This document shows, one piece after another, positions 43,502-51,364 of a stretch of 57,864 nucleotides of DNA. The position numbers and the translations under genes are program-made. Source of the DNA: CBFGRV01 sp965651265 (GTDB lineage Bacteria > Bacteroidota > Rhodothermia > Rhodothermales > VXPQ01); contig CBFGRV010000020.1 in NCBI GenBank assembly GCA_965651265.1, positions 1 through 57,864 on the forward strand, written 5' to 3'. The notes beneath the pieces were generated by a model, which was given only the letters and a program-made list of their open reading frames with translations, did no database searches and was not told the DNA's origin. Every line of letters starts with the position of its first letter. Within the stretch, counting starts at the first letter, position 1.

Positions 43502-44551
43502 ATGGCTGACTGGACTCTGACACTCGCATCGCCTGACGCAACGATCCGCGAGGTTATCGGACGAATCGATATGGCCGAGCTCCAAATTGCCCTCATAGTC
43601 GACGAAGAGGGAGTTCTGCTGGGTGTTATCACGGACGGAGACATCCGAAGGGCCATACTGCGCGGAGTAGCCCTCGATGAGCGCGCCGATCAGATTATGT
43701 GCACGACGCCTACGGTTGCAGACAGGCGCGCTGATCGAGAGACCTTGCTCGCATTGATGCAGCAAAAAGGGCTCCATCAGATCCCCATTGTGGACGAGCG
43801 GGGGAGAGTGCAGGGTCTGGAAGTCATCGACGCTCTCGTGAAGCGGGCCGAGCTCTCCTGCCCGGTGGTGATCATGGCGGGCGGTCTGGGAACGCGGCTT
43901 CGCCCCCTCACAGAGGATTGTCCCAAGCCCCTATTGCGCGTCGGAGACAAGCCCATTCTCGAAACAATCCTCGACAATCTCATTGCGTACGGTTTCCGTC
44001 AGTTCTACTTCTCGGTCAATTACAAGGCCGCGATGATCATGGACTATTTCGGGGACGGTCACAAGTGGAACGTACGGATCGAATACCTCCATGAAAATGA
44101 GCGCCTCGGTACAGCCGGTTCCTTGAGCTTACTTCCGGAGGTACCCGCCGAGGAAATCGTTGTCATGAATGGGGATTTGCTCACCAAGCTCAACTTCTCG
44201 CAACTGATCGACTTCCACAGGTACCACCAGGCCGTTGCAACGATGTGTGTGAGAGAATATGACGTTCAGGTGCCATATGGCGTTGTAGAAACGGATGAGC
44301 ATTGGATAGTAAGTATCAAAGAAAAGCCTGTTAAGCGATTCTTTGTCAATGCGGGAGTCTATGTGCTGGACAATACCACATTGCAATTCATACCCCGTGG
44401 TCAATACTTCGATATGCCCGACTTATTCGAGGTGCTCGGCAAAGAAGGTCATGATACAGCAGTATTCCCAGTTCGCGAGTACTGGAGAGACATTGGTCGA
44501 AGAGACGACTACGATAAGGCCCTCATGGAATTCGGCCAACTAGGTACATAG
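43502..44551 (+). CDS. CBS-domain sugar-1-phosphate nucleotidyltransferase (PtmE-like)
   Basis: 349 residues from ATG 43502; the frame is open 54 bases further, but the CBS domain starts at residue 8. A CBS pair (residues 1-115, with GVITDGDIRRAILRG and HQIPIVDERGRVQGL) precedes the transferase domain. That domain has GGLGTRLRPLTEDCPKPLL (about 124-142), VMNGDLL and RDIGRRDDY. This order matches PtmE of Campylobacter, known to make GDP-glucosamine for the legionaminate route. The fit to the neighbouring LegC/LegI/LegF set is strong, but GDP specificity is inferred. The gene has its own upstream palindrome. Confidence 0.88.
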   Translation: MADWTLTLASPDATIREVIGRIDMAELQIALIVDEEGVLLGVITDGDIRRAILRGVALDERADQIMCTTPTVADRRADRETLLALMQQKGLHQIPIVDERGRVQGLEVIDALVKRAELSCPVVIMAGGLGTRLRPLTEDCPKPLLRVGDKPILETILDNLIAYGFRQFYFSVNYKAAMIMDYFGDGHKWNVRIEYLHENERLGTAGSLSLLPEVPAEEIVVMNGDLLTKLNFSQLIDFHRYHQAVATMCVREYDVQVPYGVVETDEHWIVSIKEKPVKRFFVNAGVYVLDNTTLQFIPRGQYFDMPDLFEVLGKEGHDTAVFPVREYWRDIGRRDDYDKALMEFGQLGT

Positions 44552-44555
44552 GGCG

Positions 44556-44582
44556 GTGTGCCACATACTGTATGCGACACAC
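44556..44582. promoter_or_regulatory. 27-bp interrupted palindrome in a 56-base gap
   Basis: GTGTG-C-C-A-CATAC, a central T, then GTATG-C-G-A-CACAC: 22 of 26 arm positions are complementary. It starts 4 bases after the PtmE-like stop and ends 25 bases before ATG 44608. As RNA it could fold into a stem with a 3x3 internal loop. No U-run follows. It may be an operator or an mRNA processing or stabilising hairpin. Confidence 0.4.
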
Positions 44583-44607
44583 AATGAACACATTTTGAGA
44601 ACAAGTC

Positions 44608-45624
44608 ATGGCTAACCAGATCGTAGTAGTCGGCCACGGTTATTGGGGGAAAAACATCGCCAGGAATCTCTTCGAGTTGGGTCACCTCTGTGGAGTTTGC
44701 GACGTACAGCCCGAAGCCCTTCAGAAAGTAGCTTCGCTTTATCCCGGCATCAGGCTCTACTCGGATTTCGAGGATGTATTGGCCGACGAGGCCGTGGACG
44801 CCGTAGCCATCAGTACTCACGCCTCCTCCCACGCTACGCTCGCGATACGAGCGATGCAGAGAGGCAAGGATGCCTTTGTAGAGAAGCCCCTCGCGCTGCA
44901 CTATGACGACGCGCTGCAGATGGTCAAGGTGGCACAGGCGACCAACAGGATCCTGATGGTGGGGCATTTGCTCGAGTACCACCCGGCCGTTCTCAAGTTG
45001 GCTGAGCTCATGGAGAGGGGGGAATTCGGCCGGCTGCAGTATCTCTATTCGAACCGCTTGAATCTCGGGCGATTTCGCCGCGAGGAGAACATTCTGTGGT
45101 CGTTCGCCCCACACGACATCGCCGTGGCCCTTCGACTGGTGGGAGAGCGGCCGATCGAGGTCCTGGCCACGGGAGGCGCCTATTTACAACCCAATGTGGC
45201 CGACACAACGGTCACTAGTCTGCTCTTTGACAACGGTGTGCGAGCGCACATCTTCGTTTCATGGCTACATCCGTACAAGGAGCAGAAGCTCATCGTAATG
45301 GGCTCCCAGAAGATGGCCGTTTTCGACGATAGTGCTCCACCCGGCGAAAAGCTGATTCTGCATGACAAGGGCGCCAGCTGGGTCAACAACATACCAGTGC
45401 CTCGGAAGGGGGACGGCACCCCGGTCGCCTACCAGCACGATGAGCCGCTTCGTCTGGAAATGAGTCATTTCATTTCCTGCGTCCGTACGCGCCAACAACC
45501 GAGAACGGACGGCTGGAATGGCCTTCGAGTGCTGGAGGTGCTCCAGGCGGCACAGCACTCGCTGCAGACCGGCGGCAGCAGGGTTCCCCTCTGGAAGCGC
45601 AGCCCCGCGCTCAGCGCTATCTGA
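44608..45624 (+). CDS. Gfo/Idh/MocA-family NAD(P)-dependent oxidoreductase
   Basis: 338 residues. An N-terminal Rossmann fold (VVVGHGYWGKNIARNL), the EKPLA signature (DAFVEKPLALHYDDAL) and MVGHLLEYHP (with a likely catalytic His) identify the family. The C-terminal domain is beta-sheet rich. Relatives such as WlbA oxidise nucleotide-sugar acids; others serve amino-sugar pathways beside PtmE. The sugar substrate here is not certain. It follows the PtmE-like gene after the 27-bp palindrome. Confidence 0.88.
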   Translation: MANQIVVVGHGYWGKNIARNLFELGHLCGVCDVQPEALQKVASLYPGIRLYSDFEDVLADEAVDAVAISTHASSHATLAIRAMQRGKDAFVEKPLALHYDDALQMVKVAQATNRILMVGHLLEYHPAVLKLAELMERGEFGRLQYLYSNRLNLGRFRREENILWSFAPHDIAVALRLVGERPIEVLATGGAYLQPNVADTTVTSLLFDNGVRAHIFVSWLHPYKEQKLIVMGSQKMAVFDDSAPPGEKLILHDKGASWVNNIPVPRKGDGTPVAYQHDEPLRLEMSHFISCVRTRQQPRTDGWNGLRVLEVLQAAQHSLQTGGSRVPLWKRSPALSAI

Positions 45625-45676
45625 ATCGAAGCTGTAATGGTAAACGCCTTACGACCCGTGAAGTCCAGTAAGAGTA

Positions 45677-45682
45677 GGAGGT
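45677..45682 (+). promoter_or_regulatory. ribosome binding site of ABC transporter gene
   Basis: GGAGGT lies 12 bases before ATG 45695. The spacing is long but supports this start over internal Met codons. Confidence 0.4.
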
Positions 45683-45694
45683 AAGATTCGCTTC

Positions 45695-47497
45695 ATGTCC
45701 GAGCTCGCCCGGAAGCTGGCTGTAATATTAGATCGACGTGATCAACGGAGGATGGCTCTGCTGTTTGGGGCTATCCTCGTCATGTCGGTATTCGAGGTAG
45801 TGGGAATAGCATCCGTGCTCCCGTTCATGAGCATAGTCTCGGCTCCAGAGACAATCTTTGAGAATGAATGGCTGCACAAAGTATATCAACACTTTGGCTT
45901 CACTGGCGAGCGGCAGTTCTTAATCGCGTTTGGAATAGCCGTATTGGTGACCTTCGCATTCGCCAATCTATTCTCGCTCTACACACGGTGGATGCAGCAT
46001 AAATTCACGTGGGACAGTGCGTACTCATTGGCCCAGAGAATGTTGGTCGTCTATACATCCATGCCGTACTCATTCTTTCTTGCCCACAACACGTCAGACA
46101 TGGGCAAGCAAGTCCTCAATGAGGTATCGGAGTTCATAAACAACTTCTTGCTGCCCGCCACCGAGCTATGTGCACGTCTACTCGTAGCATTTCTGATCTT
46201 CGTTCTGCTCGTTGTTGTTGATCCCCTTCTGGCGACTATCGTACTCGGCGTACTCGGTGGAGCATACTTTGTGATATTCGGAGCTGTAAAGGCCTACCTG
46301 ACGTCCATTGGAAAGTCGCGTATGACGGCTGTTCAGCAGCGGTTCAAAACCGCCAACGAGATGCTCGAGGGGATAAAGGCCGTTAAGGCGCATGGAGTAG
46401 AGGATCACTTCTTGACCAGGTTCGGCGCGGCATCGCGTACCTTTTCGACCGTCCAGGCGAGGTATCGAATAGTCAGTCAGGCGCCGAAATTCCTCGTCGA
46501 GACGCTCGCATTTGGAGGAATTATTTCGGTGGTGCTCTACGTACTATCGACCGGGAAAGGCTTCCAGGAGATCGTTCCTGTTCTAAGTCTCTATGCACTA
46601 GCGGGCTACCGACTCTTGCCATCCCTTCAGAAGCTCTTTGATACCTTTTCGAGCGTTCGCTTCAACTATCCCATAATCGATGCGATTTATGAGGATCTCC
46701 GGATGGAGGACGAGATCGATCAGTCAGAGCGAGAGCGAGATGATGCCGAGCCTTTGGAGTTTACTTCCGGGATACACATAGATGATGTCTCGTTCAGATA
46801 TCCGAGTAGCGATGATTATGTGTTGAGGAAGATTTCAGCCACCATCCGGAAAAACACGCACGTCGCATTCGTTGGGTCAACAGGCTCCGGCAAGTCGACA
46901 TTGATCGATATTATCATGGGCCTGCTCACACCCGAGCAAGGCCGCATTCTGGTGGATGGCCAGGAGGTCTCCGGGGCCAGAATCCGAGCGTGGAGGCGTC
47001 TCATAGGGTATGTGCCACAAGACGTGTTCTTGCTGGATGATACGATCATCAGCAACATCGCTTTTGGCGTCGACGAGGAGGACGCGGACTTGAAGAGAGT
47101 GGAGAGAGCGGCGCGGATTGCGAACATGCATGACTTCATCGTATCCGAACTCCCGGATGGCTACCACACAGTGGTCGGCGAACGAGGAGTCCGACTGAGT
47201 GGCGGGCAGCGGCAGCGATTGGGTCTCGCTCGCGCCCTGTATCACGAGCCGAAAGTTCTCGTGCTGGATGAGGCAACGAGTGCATTGGACGGCATAACGG
47301 AAGATGCAGTGATGAGCTCGATCAGCGGTCTCACCGAGGACTGCACGGCCATCATCGTGGCCCATCGACTTACGACCGTGAGGCACTGTGATCGAATTTA
47401 CCTGCTCGAAAGGGGTACGATCACGGACGAGGGTACATTCGACGAGCTTATCGAGTCCAGCCGCACCTTCAGGGAGATGGCACGACTTGCGTCGTGA
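45695..47497 (+). CDS. ABC transporter, fused permease and ATPase (PglK-like lipid-oligosaccharide flippase)
   Basis: 600 residues. Six membrane helices span about 1-310 (ALLFGAILVMSVFEVVGIAS, FLIFVLLVVVDPLLATIVLG and others). The ATPase then carries Walker A VGSTGSGKS, signature LSGGQRQRLGLARAL and Walker B VLVLDEATSALDG, with H-loop VAHRLTT. The N-terminal domain resembles PglK/WlaB-type flippases that move undecaprenyl-diphosphate-linked oligosaccharides across the membrane. The substrate is inferred from that likeness and the locus. It is the only flippase candidate in the window; no Wzx is present. Confidence 0.9.
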   Translation: MSELARKLAVILDRRDQRRMALLFGAILVMSVFEVVGIASVLPFMSIVSAPETIFENEWLHKVYQHFGFTGERQFLIAFGIAVLVTFAFANLFSLYTRWMQHKFTWDSAYSLAQRMLVVYTSMPYSFFLAHNTSDMGKQVLNEVSEFINNFLLPATELCARLLVAFLIFVLLVVVDPLLATIVLGVLGGAYFVIFGAVKAYLTSIGKSRMTAVQQRFKTANEMLEGIKAVKAHGVEDHFLTRFGAASRTFSTVQARYRIVSQAPKFLVETLAFGGIISVVLYVLSTGKGFQEIVPVLSLYALAGYRLLPSLQKLFDTFSSVRFNYPIIDAIYEDLRMEDEIDQSERERDDAEPLEFTSGIHIDDVSFRYPSSDDYVLRKISATIRKNTHVAFVGSTGSGKSTLIDIIMGLLTPEQGRILVDGQEVSGARIRAWRRLIGYVPQDVFLLDDTIISNIAFGVDEEDADLKRVERAARIANMHDFIVSELPDGYHTVVGERGVRLSGGQRQRLGLARALYHEPKVLVLDEATSALDGITEDAVMSSISGLTEDCTAIIVAHRLTTVRHCDRIYLLERGTITDEGTFDELIESSRTFREMARLAS

Positions 47498-47560
47498 TCC
47501 GCGCGTGACCACCGCCAGACGTCGTCGCGTCGGATTCTGCGATTCATAGGACTTCGTTTT

Positions 47561-49240
47561 ATGTCGGTACGAAAGCTCAGAGATACCCGGTTTGGCGCAA
47601 TCCTGTACCGGTCGATGACTGCGTCAGGATTTCCCCAAAGCCGTGCAGGCAAGGTCATACTCAGATGGTATGGAGAACTCCGCTTCGTCCATCGGTTATT
47701 CCGCCGCCGCCATCTATTTCGGTTCTTTGGCGACCAGAGCCGCTCGATGCCTGAGAGCGGGCCTCGCATTGTCCTGAATCTGGCAGCCAACTATGAATAC
47801 AGGAACCTCCTCTTTCTCAGCTTCCTGGCGGTTAAGCTGGCAATCAAAGGCGGTCGTCCCTATGTACTCGTCGATGACAATGTTCTGGAACAACACGACT
47901 TGGGTCACTACAGTGGACGAAGTACGAAGAATTCATTTCGTGATTGGTATACGCGCCAATTCCTGAAGCACATTAGCTTCTACCGCGGATACTCAGAGTT
48001 CATCACAGACGAAGAGCGTGAACGAGTCGACCGGGATGCTGTGTCCCTTTTTAAAAGTCAGGATTTTACGATTAATGGCATCAATCTCTGGCCGGCCGTG
48101 GAATCGTCCCTGGTCAGGTACTACTTGTCGTCGGCAGGACTCGTACAGGATGAGCCTGACTACGAAGAGATGGCGCTCTCTTTTATACGCAATGCATTAT
48201 TGAGTTATCGGATCGCCATCAACGTACGAAAGAAGCTCAAGCCCGATGCCCTGGTTATGTACCACGGCATTTATTCTACGTGGGCGCCTTTCGCCGAGTA
48301 CTATAAACAACGGAACGTGCCTGTCGTAATTTATGGCCTCTGGGGGTTCCGAGGGAATAACGTCAGATATGTGAGCAGTCAGACCGACCTTCTATTTAAC
48401 GCATGCAAGGATCAAATAGATGTTTTGGATGCGGCTAAATCGGCATCAGAGCTCATGGATGCTCGGTTCGCTTTTCGGTCCAGGGATTTGACTCGGTATG
48501 GCAAGTATGGCCATGACCCGCACGTCATAGAGCGATTGAAGGTACATCAGGCGGATCGCAAAGCATTTGCCCTTTTTACCAACGTCCTGTGGGATACGAG
48601 TCTGGCCGACGGCCATACCATTTTTCGCACGCCACTTGAATGGATCCGGGAGACAATCGAATACTTCCTGGATCACCCGGAGCTCGTGCTCCTGATCCGT
48701 GCTCATCCAGCGGAGACGTCAACCATGAAGCCCAGGGTGAGCGTGAAAGACATCGTATCGCGTGAGCTGGGGACGAAGCTATCCGACAACGAGCTGACCT
48801 TCGTAGAGAACATCGGGTTCATTCCGTCGGCGCTCAAGCTTAAGAGCTACTCACTCTTCGACATCATCGATGCCGGAATCGTCTACAATGGGACTCTGGG
48901 TCTGGAAATGATGTATGCGGGTCTGCCGGTATTGGTGGCCGGACAGGCACCCTATCTGAATACGTCCTTCGTTACCCGGTTTACGAGGAAGGAAGAGTAC
49001 TTTCAGAGTGTCGAAGGACTCGAGGGGATTGTGGCGAGGCAGGAGGCTCACAGGGCAGAGCTCCTGCAGTTTATCCACTACTATTTCGATCTGCTCGAGA
49101 TGCCGCTTCGTCACCTCGGAACAAAGAGAGACCTGATTGATCCCCCGGATGTCATATTGCAGGAGCCGGCATTCGAACGCCTTGCCTCGGATATCATGGA
49201 GAAGGCCGGAGGCATGAAACTGCTCCTGGCGAACGCATGA
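47561..49240 (+). CDS. capsule-type glycosyltransferase-like protein (GT-B fold, KpsC/KpsS-like)
   Basis: 559 residues. The visible family hints are in the second half: FALFTNVLWDTSLADG, LLIRAHPAET and VYNGTLGLEMMYAGLPVLVAG, which resemble the nucleotide-binding half of capsule polysaccharide synthesis proteins. The first half carries a less conserved fold with LKPDALVMYHGIYSTWAP. No signal peptide is present. The donor is unknown, with a CMP-linked acid sugar as a possibility given the locus. The last 4 bases overlap the next gene (ATGA), indicating coupled translation with the nucleotidyltransferase-like protein. Confidence 0.7.
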   Translation: MSVRKLRDTRFGAILYRSMTASGFPQSRAGKVILRWYGELRFVHRLFRRRHLFRFFGDQSRSMPESGPRIVLNLAANYEYRNLLFLSFLAVKLAIKGGRPYVLVDDNVLEQHDLGHYSGRSTKNSFRDWYTRQFLKHISFYRGYSEFITDEERERVDRDAVSLFKSQDFTINGINLWPAVESSLVRYYLSSAGLVQDEPDYEEMALSFIRNALLSYRIAINVRKKLKPDALVMYHGIYSTWAPFAEYYKQRNVPVVIYGLWGFRGNNVRYVSSQTDLLFNACKDQIDVLDAAKSASELMDARFAFRSRDLTRYGKYGHDPHVIERLKVHQADRKAFALFTNVLWDTSLADGHTIFRTPLEWIRETIEYFLDHPELVLLIRAHPAETSTMKPRVSVKDIVSRELGTKLSDNELTFVENIGFIPSALKLKSYSLFDIIDAGIVYNGTLGLEMMYAGLPVLVAGQAPYLNTSFVTRFTRKEEYFQSVEGLEGIVARQEAHRAELLQFIHYYFDLLEMPLRHLGTKRDLIDPPDVILQEPAFERLASDIMEKAGGMKLLLANA

Positions 49241-50316
49241 TTGGCTTTGCGGCGGCGCAGAACGACTTCCACTGCGCATTGGAAAGAGTCGTTAATGCGT
49301 CTCCTGCCGGCCGCGCGGATCTTCTCCGCTCCATGCTACGGCCGAAAACCTGGTACCAGAAGCGTGCGGCCGATCTAGCGCGTCGGTACAGGTCGCTGAA
49401 CCAAGAAAGCCACCTGGCTCGAGAAATATCCGCGGACGAACAAGATTCCACCAGCATTCCTGTGGTGCCTTACAGCGGAGAATGCCATCATGTGCATGCG
49501 ATGTCTGCATACCTGGGCGAGCACCTGTCAGATGATCTCTATGCAGCCTTCGTACACGGTAGTCTGGGGAGCTACGAGGAGATGTCGTATAGCGATTTCG
49601 ATGCCCTGGTCATTATCAAAGACGAGGTGATGCGAGATCAGACGCGGCTCGCACGAGTTGCGCGTGACCTGCATCGAGCGATTGGGATAATGGTTGACTA
49701 CGATCCACTTCAGCACCATGGCTGGTTTGTCCTGACGGAGCTCGACCTGCGTTACTACTGCGAGGCCTACTTTCCAAGCGTATTGTTTCGATACTCGAAA
49801 GCGCTCTTACCTGACCAGCCCGGTACGATCAATCTTCGGCCGCGCGATGCGCACAGGGAGATGAAGCACGCCTTCCTTTCGCTTTCGTCCACCGTTCTGA
49901 GGCAACTCAAAAGGAAAAATTACCCGACGACTGTTTACGGCCTCAAGAGCTTGCTGAGTCGCTTCATGCTACTTCCGGCACTCTACGTGCAGGTGCGCGA
50001 CGGGGAAGGTGTCTGGAAAGCAGATAGCTTCGACAAGGCCCGGACGGACTTCTCGGCGGCGGCATGGTCAAGCATGGAGATCGCTTCCCGGATTCGCTTG
50101 AATTGGCAGTATGACTTGTCCGGACTCCGTCGATATTTCTTGACGCGCGGAGGTGCCATCGGTACGATGCTGCGCCGGAAGGCAAGTCCTCCGATACCTC
50201 CATCCATTGCCCGGTTGCTCAGTGTAGAGGTGTTTGCAAGCATGGAGGATCTCGTTCGAGCCATGCGAAGCAATCTGGAAAAGGTCACGGCATCCGCCGT
50301 TTCGCAGCCGGCATGA
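49237..50316 (+). CDS. nucleotidyltransferase-fold protein of unknown function (first of a pair)
   Basis: 359 residues. The pol-beta-type motif is visible: HGSLGSYEEMSYSDFDALVI at 107-126, with Gly-Ser followed by Asp120 and Asp122 as metal ligands. The rest is mostly helical, without signal peptide. A third acidic residue may lie in MVDYDPLQHHGWFV, which also carries a His pair. I do not know the family. It starts within the capsule-transferase stop codon, and an analogous but different protein follows after 40 bases. Transfer of a nucleotidyl or phospho group to a glycan or lipid precursor is a guess. Confidence 0.7.
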   Translation: MIGFAAAQNDFHCALERVVNASPAGRADLLRSMLRPKTWYQKRAADLARRYRSLNQESHLAREISADEQDSTSIPVVPYSGECHHVHAMSAYLGEHLSDDLYAAFVHGSLGSYEEMSYSDFDALVIIKDEVMRDQTRLARVARDLHRAIGIMVDYDPLQHHGWFVLTELDLRYYCEAYFPSVLFRYSKALLPDQPGTINLRPRDAHREMKHAFLSLSSTVLRQLKRKNYPTTVYGLKSLLSRFMLLPALYVQVRDGEGVWKADSFDKARTDFSAAAWSSMEIASRIRLNWQYDLSGLRRYFLTRGGAIGTMLRRKASPPIPPSIARLLSVEVFASMEDLVRAMRSNLEKVTASAVSQPA

Positions 50317-50356
50317 GGTTTCGGCAAACGACCGGGCGTAGGGTGTACTCCCTGTA

Positions 50357-51343
50357 ATGGCTTACAGGCTTATCGACCACCCCGTCGCCGTGTCGCTCGG
50401 AATATACGAGGAGGCCGTCAGCCGGATGGTGGACCGGCTAGCTCGGCAACCAGACGTCGTCGCCATCTACCAGATCGGAAGCGTCAGTACACCGGGTATT
50501 TCAGATTTAGACCTGGTCGTCGTCTTCGAAGATGATCGTTCCTGCACCTACAATCCCCGCCAAGATCTATCAGATGCAGAACGATACTTGTTCATTCATC
50601 AATTATTTGGTGTACCGCGATCTCTTTTTGTTAAGGCCCAGCAGTACTCGTTCTTTCACAATTACAAGCTGCTTTGGGGTCGGGAGCTTCGGTCAAGGAA
50701 GGGATCCGAGAACCCTGGATGTGAGCGTTTGCTGAAAGTCCAGATCGCACTCGAGTATCTGGTAAGGATGTATATGAGTCTGGTGCTACAGCAAACGTAC
50801 AAAGTGGTACGGTTGCGAGACTTTATGCTCCATGCTCGGGCTGTACAATACGATCTGGAATTTCTCGACCTATCATCGGGGCCACTTCATGAGCTTACAC
50901 ATCGGGTAATTGGATGGCGCGAAAACTGGTTCGGACAAGACATTCGTCCATCAGAAGTGTGCCTATTGATAGACCGATTTGCTCAGGAGCTCGAGAATTT
51001 TCTTCGATGCGCAGTTCGCGAGAAGCGGCTTTATTTTCCCAGGGATGAAGAGTACCGCCCTGCTCGATGTTTGCGGCTTCGCAATGGAAAGGAACTTGCG
51101 TTTCAGCGGGAGGGATGGCTGATTCCTGCGGCATTCAGCCTCTTGGGCCGTCGATACGTCAAGCTTCAAAATCGTCTGAATCGATTTACCTTTTCTTTGC
51201 CCATCCAATTCGAAGACGTGCCGGATCTTCTCGAAGCTCGATTCCAATTCGTCGAAGACGCACATCACTACAACCGGCGCCACCTCCCGCACTTCGAACC
51301 CCTCGTCTCAAGCCCCCTGATAAGGCCGCTTCAGGCAGGGTAA
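50357..51343 (+). CDS. nucleotidyltransferase-fold protein of unknown function (second of a pair)
   Basis: 328 residues. It has its own pol-beta-type motif, YQIGSVSTPGISDLDLVVVF, with Gly41-Ser42 and Asp50/Asp52. The spacing from Gly-Ser to Asp-x-Asp is shorter than in the preceding protein, and the flanking sequences do not align by eye, so this is not a recent duplication. The remainder is helical with aromatic and basic residues (QQYSFFHNYKLLWGREL, REKRLYFPRDEEYRPARC). No signal peptide. The family is not recognised. It precedes the propeller protein by 21 bases. Confidence 0.7.
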   Translation: MAYRLIDHPVAVSLGIYEEAVSRMVDRLARQPDVVAIYQIGSVSTPGISDLDLVVVFEDDRSCTYNPRQDLSDAERYLFIHQLFGVPRSLFVKAQQYSFFHNYKLLWGRELRSRKGSENPGCERLLKVQIALEYLVRMYMSLVLQQTYKVVRLRDFMLHARAVQYDLEFLDLSSGPLHELTHRVIGWRENWFGQDIRPSEVCLLIDRFAQELENFLRCAVREKRLYFPRDEEYRPARCLRLRNGKELAFQREGWLIPAAFSLLGRRYVKLQNRLNRFTFSLPIQFEDVPDLLEARFQFVEDAHHYNRRHLPHFEPLVSSPLIRPLQAG

Positions 51344-51364
51344 TCCGATATTTCAGTCGTTCGG

